Shown here one piece after another: positions 56,802 to 64,000 of a stretch of DNA of 64,000 nt. The position numbers and the translations under genes are program-made. The DNA is from Eutreptiella sp. 'Long Island Sound 2002' (lineage: Eukaryota; Euglenozoa; Euglenophyceae; Eutreptiales; Eutreptiaceae), in NCBI GenBank assembly GCA_964036045.1, contig OZ038382.1:146146961-146210960 (forward strand), written 5' to 3'. Under the pieces are notes generated by a model, which ran no database searches, was not told the DNA's origin, and saw only the letters and a program-made list of their open reading frames with translations. Position 1 is the stretch's first letter. Each line of letters begins with the position of its first letter.

Positions 56802-56849
56802 GAGAAAACGGTAACAGGAATCAAGCCCTTTCACTGTTGATAGTGAAAC
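56462..56849. repeat. Four spaced 22-bp palindromes (GTTTCACTG ... CAGTGAAAC)
   Basis: Near-perfect dyads lie at 56462-56483, 56632-56653, 56731-56752 and 56828-56849; a degraded fifth may lie at 56342. The half-sites are GTTTCACTGT and ACAGTGAAAC. The centre reads CA in the first two and TG in the last two, so the pairs are in opposite orientation. Unit-to-unit spacing is 170, 99 and 97. The sequences between are unrelated, and one contains a GT microsatellite. Confidence 0.85.
56768..56798. repeat. (GT)n microsatellite
   Basis: About 15 GT units between the third and fourth palindromes. Confidence 0.9.
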
Positions 56850-56956
56850 TATTTCCCACACTATGGTGTCCAGGGGTAAACAAGGAAAGCGGGTAAAGTG
56901 AATTTTATTTTTTTGGAAGAGACCTGTAAAAAACGGAACCGGAAATATCGCCGGAC

Positions 56957-56994
56957 CGTCGTATGGTCCAATGGTTATAACCCTCGTCTCGTAC
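56957..56994 (+). tRNA. 5' half of a tRNA-Thr(CGT)-like sequence
   Basis: TGGTCCAATGGTTATAACC has the form of a D arm with box A. It is followed by CTCGT and the seven-base loop CTCGTAC, where U33, anticodon CGT and A37 fit tRNA positions 32-38. The complementary stem CGAG and everything 3' are missing. About five bases later the end of Harbinger-like copy D begins. It is a tRNA fragment or a disrupted gene. The D stem is imperfect, so confidence is modest. Confidence 0.35.
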
Positions 56995-56998
56995 CACT

Positions 56999-57895
56999 GG
57001 GGCGGGAACGTTAGCGCGCCGGGCGCGCGCCGGGCATCTTTTTGGACCCGTGCCCCTCCAGGGGCCTTTTAGGGGGTGCACTAAGGGGGCACACTTACTG
57101 CATTGCAGCTATATGGGCGTATGGCTGTACTAGAGACCCACACTTTGAGATACTAGGAGCATCATGGTGACCCCTAGCGTAGGTTTTGACTTCTGATTTT
57201 GTCCCCTTTGTTGGGGACCCCCGAGAATGCAGGGGTGACGTAGCATTTCCGCCCTGTACAAGGTGACTGTTGCTGTTGATATGTTGGGCAACATTATATG
57301 GATTTGCCCCTTGGCCCCCGGGACATCAGCAGATGTTTTGATTTGGGATGGGTATGGACCTTCTCGTACCCGAGGTGATTTCTTTGATTTTGAAGTTGGG
57401 GGCCATGATGGTGCTTATACAGGCCGGATTCATGTCATTGTGCCATTCATTGGAAGAAAGAATGGCACTTTGACAGCCCGCCAACAATGTTACAATGATG
57501 TGCATGGGTGGTACAGGGCACGCATTGAGCAGCTGTTTGCTCGGTTGTGGCATTGGGGTTTGGTTAGGAACATCTGGCGTGGCGGCCCCAATGAGTTGCA
57601 CCACTCAGTGCGCATTTTGTTGCATTTTACACAGTTTTGCATCCGGAGGTAAGTCGTCACCCCCCCTTACAGACCATGGGAGCATGTCCCGCCTCAGGTT
57701 TGGATTGACCAAAGCAACTCAGCCGCCACGCAAGATGAGGCAGAGGATGAGGCAGAAGTGTGTGTGTTGTGTTGCCAACGGCGCACCACCGTCGCAGTTT
57801 GTGATGAGTGTAAGGAGCACTATAGTACTGAATGTATTAACACCCACACTTGTGGGACCAATGTTGTTTGTTAAGTACACTACAAATGACAGTTG
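56999..57895 (+). mobile_element. Harbinger-like element, copy D (right end lost)
   Basis: The left end reads GGGGCGGGAACGTTAGC with two GCGCGCCGGGC-type 11-mers and continues as in copy A. Similarity to the other copies runs through the transposase and stops about 20 bases after its stop codon (57895), so the right end is missing. It carries the longest transposase remnant in the window. Confidence 0.8.
57263..57874 (+). pseudogene. DDE_Tnp_4-type transposase, C-terminal half plus zinc finger
   Basis: The frame reads VAVDMLGNIIWICPLAPGTS, FFDFEVGGHDGAYTGRIHVI (catalytic Asp in GGHDGAY), GRKNGTLTARQQCYNDVHGW and YRARIEQLFARLWHWGLVRN (catalytic Glu in RARIE). This order is typical of the DDE_Tnp_4 domain of PIF/Harbinger transposases. 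A single TAA (57650-57652) follows FCIRR; after it the same frame goes on through RPWEHVPPQVW, DEAEDEAEV and a zinc finger CVLCCQRRTTVAVCDECKEH, to TAA at 57872. One ligand (the Cys after HY) is Ser in this copy. The first catalytic Asp region and the N-terminus are missing. It is not intact and cannot work alone as it stands. Confidence 0.8.
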
Positions 57896-57959
57896 GTTAT
57901 TGGCAGCCGGTACAGTTGTTTGACATGTTGTCCATCAGCAGGTGTCACAAGAAGCGGCG

Positions 57960-60151
57960 GTGGCCTTGTTAGCCTAAGCAAACCCATAGTTGTGGTGGTG
58001 AATAGAGTATTCTAGGTAGGGAGAGGGCTGTAGTGGCTGCTATTCGCGCTCTACAATACGCCTCCCTCAGCGGGCCTACAGAGGCCTCCTTTACAAACAC
58101 GTGGCGTGAATTCTTCATGAACTGCATCGCCTCGAGCTGCAGTGTGCCTTTAGAAACATAGGCTGATTTGCCTACATTCTGTTCAAGTACGGACTGCTGA
58201 AAGGGGGCGCCTCAAGCGCAGTGCGCGCGCAGTGCAACTATTTGGGCGTCTGGCCGTACTAGAGACCCATACTTTGAGATACTAGGGGCCCCTAGGGGCA
58301 TCATGGTGACCCCTAGCATAGACTTTGACTTCTGATTTTGTTCCCTTTGTTGGGGACCCCTGAGAATGCAGGGGTGGGCCTTGGGCCTTGTAGGTTTAGC
58401 CTAGTGGTCTCCCACCTCAGGACCCCTATACTCAATTGTTTTACCTACTTATTGTGGGCCTACCTTTTAACTGATTCTGAATTCAGTTGCTTGGCCATGC
58501 TGGCCAAGCCATATCCTGTGTCTGGCCCAACCTAGTTGCCCCAGATTCCTAACCAACTCCATTGCATGTCAAAGTGTGCACATGAAGTGCTTGGGACTAT
58601 CCTTGAGGCCAGACTGATGCCAGTTTTCATTATAAAATCAGTTGCAACTTGCAGTTTGGGTCACTTAATTCTAAGGGCATTTCCAAGGGATGTGCTTGGG
58701 GGCTCTTCGGGGAGAACATAGTCTAAAAGTAGCGCGCAGTGCGCGCGCAGTGCAAAGACTCCCCCAAAAACGCCGGAGCTCGTGAAAAACTTGTGTCACC
58801 TGGTGTTTAGTGGCCTCTTGGCCAAATGTGATGAGAAAGTCATCGACATAGCGGTACATACCCACTTTGACCTGCAAATGCCTCAGGGGGTAAATGACAA
58901 TTGCGGCGCAGAATGAGAAAAGTTGTGGAGAAACAGGGTCACCTTGACCGATGCTTGCCTCCTGATAAAACACCACCTCTTTGATGGCTGCACTGCCAAC
59001 CAAGAAGTGGTATTGTGGTCTCAACGAAGAGATGGTCAGGTTCACAAAACTAGGCAGGAAAGACAAGAAGGTGGGTGCTGCTCTGGTAAAATTGTGGGAG
59101 AGCGTGGGGAACACATTGCGATAATCAATGGTGAGTGGAATCAGCCGTGTCTCACTCCCCTTTGACCCCCTGGATGTGGTGTTGCATTTGTCTGTGCTTG
59201 ATGCACCCCACTTGTTGGGGGTGAGTGATCTGGCGGAGGATGTCTTCTACCTGTATGAGTAGTGTTGTCATGAACGATTTCTTTTTAAAGCTGTTGCAGT
59301 GCAATGGGGCGTAGTTTTTCAACTGTGGATGCCTCCGCCGTTTTCGGAATGCACCGGATCAATCCTTTGTTTAAGGTCTCCGGAAATTTTGCATCTTCTT
59401 GTGCCTTTGTCAAGATGTCCAGCATCCGTGTTGAAAAGAATTCCTTAAACTTTTGGTAAATGTTCAAAGCAAAACCATCGATGCCCGGGGAGGCACCTAG
59501 GACTTGCCTCTTGAGTGCCTACACGACTATTTCCATGGACAGTGGTTTAAAAAGAGCGGGAGCCAGGCGCTTCAGCGAAGCTGGAATTGGGAGGTAGTGC
59601 ATGTACTCTGTAAATTGGGCCGGGGTTCCGCCCCCTTCCTTTGAAATGCCAGTCCAGTGGTCGCTCAAGGTCTTGGCCACTCCCACTAGATCTGTTACAA
59701 ATGAGCCGTGGTTGTTTCTAATCTAGGCAACTTGTTTTGCTTTCTTCAAAATGAGCATGAGTCTGTCCACCTGTTTGCGACGCTGCTTTCGGGACTCCTT
59801 ATTGACGCCCACCCCCGCGAGTAGTCCTTTCAGTTCTTCTAATTGATGCAAACCCATGCGATCCTACTCCTCTCTCTCATAACATTGAACCAGCATTGTG
59901 TAGGCTTGTGCCTGCGTGGAGGGCGCCATACCCAGGGAGCGGACGTAATGCCACCCTTGTTGGCATACTTGATCCCTTGTTGATGAGAGTAACAAGGCCA
60001 ATGTTGTGGTGGGCGGCTTCACCGTGGTCTCCTTGTGATATTTTGTAGCTACCTGTTGAGTGATTTTCTCCGCCGCTGACCATTCCGCCCGGGGGCAATT
60101 CACGGAACTATGAAACAGAAACTGGGGATAAGGAGGCGCTGTCCCCGACAT
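57960..60151 (-). pseudogene. Dead LINE: reverse transcriptase region, interrupted by element E
   Basis: Read on the minus strand, in order: a spacer region (TTLALLLSSTRDQV, then RNNHGSFVTDLVGVAKTLSD); LGASPGIDGFALNIYQKF; GLIRCIPKTAEASTVEKLRP; LLIQVEDILRQITHPQQVGC; the first RT Asp motif LTIDYRNVFPTLSH; IGQGDPVSPQLFSF; and the catalytic YVDD (GMYRYVDDFLI). After element E (58203-58765) the thumb follows as LEQNVGKSAYVSKG. This is a non-LTR RT. It is dead: frameshifts lie near 59287 and 59150, stops near 59725 and 59520. An endonuclease domain and the zinc-binding/RNase H part are not seen. Confidence 0.85.
58203..58765 (+). mobile_element. Harbinger-like element, copy E, inserted in the LINE
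   Basis: Left end GGGGGCGCCTCAAGCGCAG (58203), right end TGCAAAGACTCCCCC (ends 58765), flanked by AAA on both sides (58200-58202, 58766-58768). GCGCAGTGC-type subterminal repeats as in copy F. Shared blocks include TACTAGAGACCCATACTTTG and the 3' GGGCATTTCCAAGGGATGTG. No coding remnant of note. LINE reverse-transcriptase sequence lies on both sides, which dates the insertion after the LINE. Confidence 0.88.
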
Positions 60152-61375
60152 CCCAACCTTTGTATTTGCGCACCCCTACACTGCCGGACCCAAAGCCACA
60201 GGAGTCCGTAGAGAGATGCCACTTCGCCGACTCAGATAGCTGTAGCACTGACACCAGTGACCCATGTAGGTCCGGAAGGAATCGAACCAAGTTGAGGAAT
60301 CGAGGGTCTACCTTTTGATTCCCCGCATGGAGTTCATTCAGCTTTCTTTAATTCTCAGCATGCTTCTCTCTTCCGCCAGCAATGCTAGCTTTGCCGTGAC
60401 TATCAGCCCGCCTTACAAGAGTGTAGCTGTTCCTTCACGATAAGGCATTTGTGGGTTATCAGGGGGCACAGGGGGACATGTAGGGAGGGCCAGCAGGACA
60501 GAATAGGTCACAGACAGAGCAGGCCACCAATGTGCCAGCATCTTGCAGCTGTGACTGTATATTCTGCATCCTATGAACTTGCCGAACTCTACAGTGGCTA
60601 TGATCCCAGCTTGAGGGGCTGAGGGGAGCGTTTGAAAACCTGGTTTGAGACCAACTGCAGCTTGCTGAGACAGATTTTTGACTGACTGCCCACTGGGTGT
60701 GGTAGGTTCGACTGCACTACTGCATGAAGGATGAACACATATTATGATTGTACCATGCTTGGACCACAGGTCCGCTTGGATACCACCAGTGGTTGGTGCA
60801 CCAGTACCGTGCATAAATGGACCTTGTGCTTTCTGGTGTTCTCCTGAGTACACTCAATGACACCTTGAGCGTCAGGAACTCAAAAAGAGAAAAGAACTGC
60901 ACAACTCAACTTTGGACAGCTACCAGATGGGGGAGGTGGCCCCTGAAGGGGCAACCACACAATGGCACCGGATGAGGGAAAGTGACCCAAGCGACACAGC
61001 AGAACGCGTCTGAAGCACCAAAGCCCCTGGGGGAAGCACTGGTCCAGGGAACCACAGACTGTGAGATGTATAGGACCGAAGGACTGCACTTTCAACCAGA
61101 GGACAAATTTTCTTCGGCGCCATGGACTTTTGGACTTTTTGGGCAAGTGACTATACACAGCGCGGGGGGGGGGGGGGGGTTGGCCAGGGCTGCAGGTTGT
61201 GTACCACTGCAGGGCTGCTGCAAACTTGTTGGTGGGTTCCTACGCACAGGTTGTCTTCAGCGTTGGGGCAGCGGGCCCACGTGTCGAACGCAGGGATGTT
61301 TCGCAGTGGCCATGCAACCACCTTCTGATGCGAAACAGGAACGTCTATCCACATGACTGCTTTCGTTGCTGACTG
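60152..61375. other. Stretch upstream of the methyltransferase-like gene
   Basis: No gene is supported. ATCCCAGCTTGAGGGGCTGA here (60602) also occurs at 6628, so part is a dispersed repeat. A G tract of about 17 lies at 61163-61180. The final 200 bases before the ATG become GC-rich and may hold the promoter or 5' untranslated region, but no motif can be named. Confidence 0.45.
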
Positions 61376-62956
61376 ATGGACGCGGTCCAGTCTGTTGCAG
61401 TGAATGGCCGGGTGTGCCTGCGATGCGGCTGCGAGACGGACTGTGGCTGCAGCTCCGTAGCCGGGGACGCGATCTGTTTGTCTTGCATCGAATGGTATTC
61501 GCACTGCCGGGTCCACAGTGAACTGCCCCCCGGGCCCCTCCACATCCACGGGGTGGTGTACCACCGCCGCAAGCTGCCGCACAAGGTACTCGTCTTGGCG
61601 CTTCACGACCAATCGCTGGACGCTGCGCCTGAACATGCGACAGGCTCAGCTGCTGCGGGGCCCGTAGGAGCAGGATGCACAAGGGACGCAGTGCATGTGG
61701 TGGAGGGCGCTGGCCCCGGCAGTGGCAGTGCGAGATCGGTCCCGCTGTCGTTCCGCGAGCCCTTCATGACCGCTGAAGACGTGCAGTGGACCCGCCGCGT
61801 GGTCCGTTGTGGGGACCGCATCGCAGTCAACGGGGTCATGGAGATGCGGCCGGGGACGCAGCAGCCCCAGACATACGCGCGGCAGCGCGCGGCGGTGGAG
61901 CAACGGTATGCTGGGTGCGGGGAGAAGCGTGGCCTTGTGATCGCGCGGCACGACCCTGCAACAGCAGTGGCTTCGGGTTTGGGGGCGGGCGCGGACGCAG
62001 CTTCGGGTACAGCTTTTGGCCCTGGCGGTGGCTCCGGCGGTTTCAAACCAGAACCGAAATCAGTCCCGAACTGGAAGAGGCCCATTGAGGCCGCTGCCAC
62101 GGCGGCGGGCGACGAAGCCTCCGAACAGTGCCCGCGGCGCATCTGTCGGCAGTGGGCGTACTACAACCGCTGCACCAACAAGAACTGCACCGCGTGGCAC
62201 CCAGACATCCCTGTGCTCGACCGCAGGAAGTGCTATGCAGAGGACGTGCGAAGGCGGAAGCTGGAGTATGTCCAACTGCACGGCGTTGAGGAGAAGGGGA
62301 CGCGGGCTCGTGTCTTTGCAGATTGGCTGGTGTGCACTTTCGGCGCCGCGTTCCTGAACTGCGGCGCCGGGGTCCTGGATGTCGCTGGGTCCGGGGGCGA
62401 CCTGTCGTTCCACTTGGCCGCGCGGCACGGCGTGCGGTCCACCGTTGTCGATCCCCGGGACCCGCGAAAGCGCACGCGGCAGCAGAGCCGGCACAAGAAG
62501 CTCAGCCTGCCCCCGCCGCGGGTTGTGGCCCCGCAGTCTGTCGTCCCGGAGGGGTGCATGCCCCGCATCAGTGCGCTCTTTATGCCGCCGCTGCTCTGCG
62601 GAGCGCCTGCCCAGGTCGAGGAGCATGGCTATCACAGTGCCCAGTGGGCCTTGCCCACAGAGGACACAGCGTACGCAGATAGGCTCCTGAGTTGCAGCGC
62701 TGTCGTGGGCATGCACCCGGACCAGGCCACAGAGCACATTGTGGACTTCGCCCTCGTCTATGGCAAGGCGTTTGCTGTGGTGCCGTGTTGCGTGTTCTCA
62801 CAAGAGTTCCCAAATCGGAGGCTGCCCTCGGGAGAGTACGTGGAAAGCTACGAGCAGTTCCTGCAGTACCTCAGTGTGAAGCACCCGCAGACGCAGTGTG
62901 CGATGCTGCCGCTGCAGGGGGCGAATGTTGTGGTGTTCAAGAGGGGGAGTGCTTGA
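61376..62956 (+). CDS. CCCH zinc-finger protein with SAM-methyltransferase-like domain
   Basis: An intact 526-codon ORF in GC-rich sequence. A TGA in frame at 61370-61372 makes 61376 the first possible ATG unless an intron lies between. Residues 14-44 are Cys-rich (CLRCGC, CGC, CLSC). After a Gly/Ala-rich region, C257-x8-C266-x4-C271-x3-H275 is a CCCH finger typical of RNA-binding proteins. Residues 332-345 (GVLDVAGSGGDLSF) fit the SAM-binding glycine loop, and TVVDP (356-360) would end strand 2. Next come VGMHPDQATEHIVDFAL (444-460) and AVVPCCVF (467-474), a motif seen in some RNA methyltransferase-like proteins. A role in RNA methylation is inference; the substrate is unknown. No frameshift or stop. 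Confidence 0.8.
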   Translation: MDAVQSVAVNGRVCLRCGCETDCGCSSVAGDAICLSCIEWYSHCRVHSELPPGPLHIHGVVYHRRKLPHKVLVLALHDQSLDAAPEHATGSAAAGPVGAGCTRDAVHVVEGAGPGSGSARSVPLSFREPFMTAEDVQWTRRVVRCGDRIAVNGVMEMRPGTQQPQTYARQRAAVEQRYAGCGEKRGLVIARHDPATAVASGLGAGADAASGTAFGPGGGSGGFKPEPKSVPNWKRPIEAAATAAGDEASEQCPRRICRQWAYYNRCTNKNCTAWHPDIPVLDRRKCYAEDVRRRKLEYVQLHGVEEKGTRARVFADWLVCTFGAAFLNCGAGVLDVAGSGGDLSFHLAARHGVRSTVVDPRDPRKRTRQQSRHKKLSLPPPRVVAPQSVVPEGCMPRISALFMPPLLCGAPAQVEEHGYHSAQWALPTEDTAYADRLLSCSAVVGMHPDQATEHIVDFALVYGKAFAVVPCCVFSQEFPNRRLPSGEYVESYEQFLQYLSVKHPQTQCAMLPLQGANVVVFKRGSA

Positions 62957-64000
62957 GGCTTTGGTGTTTTGGGGCGCGGCGGAGGAGGTCAACTCGCATA
63001 GATTTTGAACCAGTCCCCTCAACCAAATGCATTCACTTCCTGGGTCCGAAACACAACCAAATGCATCGAATCATTGCATAAAATTAGCAGTTCACAGGAC
63101 ACAAGTGCTCACTGTTGATTGCAGTCAGCAGTTCACAGGACACAAGTGCTCGCTGTTGATTGCCGTCAGCATAGAGGAATGAAGACACAGTGGGCTGATG
63201 ATCACGGTGCAGTAAGTCAATCAACCGCAGCTGGCTTCGCGGCAGCTGTCTTCATAAGGTGTTGATAGCATCATCAGCTGTCGTAGTGAACAACTTCATG
63301 AGGCTGGCGTTTTTAAGATGTAGTGACAATCTGATCCTTGACCAAGCGGTGCATTGGCAAGCTCTTGCCCACTGCCTTAGGCAGCCCATTTGGGGGTGCC
63401 TAAAGACGCCCTTTTTGCCCCCTTTTTGTCATGTGCGCAGAACCCCTCTTTTGGCACAATGTTTGATCCAATGGGATTTGTGGTGGCGCAGACAATGGGG
63501 TCTTGCAGGTGGTGGGGGCAGGCACTGGCAGAATTCTGCCAAGTCACGTCGCCTTTGGCGGGGTCGGTTTGAGGGACAGGCAAATGTGGACATGGCTACA
63601 TAGTACTACAATGGAACGAACCGGAAGTTGGTGATATACGGAGTGCGTTGGTGTGCTTGCTGTTTTGTTTCATGCATTGCGGGGCCATGGTACCAGGGTT
63701 CCGGGTTGTGGTTCATGGTGTCACATGGTACGCAGCAGCAAATAGGTACTTGTGGGTATCATCCTCTCCTCTCACATGGAGGCAGCAACCATAAGTATGT
63801 GTGTTTGCGCACGTTATGAATGCGTGATGGTGGCATGGCATGTGCCGTAGGGCATGGCTTCCAGGAGGTACCTACGGAGAGAAATGATGTTACCTCGTGG
63901 TACACGGGCCACGCCTCAACAAGTGAGAAAGTTTCTAGTGGCTTTTTGGAGGGCTGTGCTCCGAATGTCCAGCAACGCTCACCCCCCTCAGTTGCGAAAT
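62957..64000. other. Downstream region without a gene; tandem 41-bp duplication
   Basis: AGCAGTTCACAGGACACAAG and its continuation form a 41-bp unit present twice (63086-63126 and 63127-63167) with a few differences. Later sequence to the window end holds only short unrecognised frames. Confidence 0.5.

Noticed and set aside
56462-56849. CRISPR array
   Set aside because: Only four dyads, spacing irregular (170, 99, 97), two orientations, and the surrounding DNA is eukaryotic.
57640-57680. Reassigned TAA codon (ciliate-type code)
   Set aside because: Only one position in one element family shows it, and TAA, TAG and TGA all appear as plausible stops at gene ends in this window.
61603-62737. 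Long minus-strand frames opposite the methyltransferase-like gene
   Set aside because: High GC content of the real gene keeps the opposite strand open. The plus-strand frame has the recognisable motifs.

Overview
This is nuclear DNA of a eukaryote, most likely a unicellular protist or alga with a transposon-rich genome; the lineage cannot be fixed from the window. The evidence is a spliced WD40 gene of the TBL1/TBL1XR1 type with a 12.7 kb intron, an intact gene for a CCCH zinc-finger plus SAM-methyltransferase-fold protein, non-LTR retrotransposon (LINE) remains, cut-and-paste DNA transposons with terminal inverted repeats, a CCCTAA-type telomere-like tract, a satellite array and a 200-base assembly gap. 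I see no operons, ribosome binding sites, CRISPR array or rRNA. Homopolymer G or C tracts of 10-20 bases are scattered throughout.

Layout. 1-2451: no firm gene. 2452-15481: the last two coding exons of the TBL1-like gene. The intron between them holds a dead LINE fragment (4112-5270), tRNA-like palindromes, a duplicated block (10640-11330) and a G-tract satellite (12240-14960) with the gap. 15482-21892: no recognisable gene. 21893-28830: nested DNA transposons. Here one element's coding region is split by a 4.6 kb hAT-like insertion that carries three 1.15 kb tandem repeats next to telomere-like sequence, one of which holds a further insertion. 29508-31417: two MITE-like elements. 32706-34086: a broken hypothetical gene. 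35589-39488 and 42860-45885: a long direct duplication, each copy with a 174-codon ORF and a coiled-coil protein gene. 46400-54800: dense short inverted-repeat elements and transposase remnants. 54799-60151: Harbinger-like elements, a hypothetical ORF, spaced palindromes, a tRNA half and a minus-strand LINE interrupted by an element. 61376-62956: the intact methyltransferase-like gene. 62957-64000: no gene seen.

The most interesting system is the Harbinger-like family: seven copies or derivatives with GGGGG/CCCCC ends and 3-bp AAA or ATA target duplications. Their remnants combine a DDE_Tnp_4-type catalytic region with a C-terminal eight-ligand Cys/His zinc finger and, in a related element, a small N-terminal barrel-like domain. 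All copies here are broken or internally deleted, so an active master copy would have to lie elsewhere.
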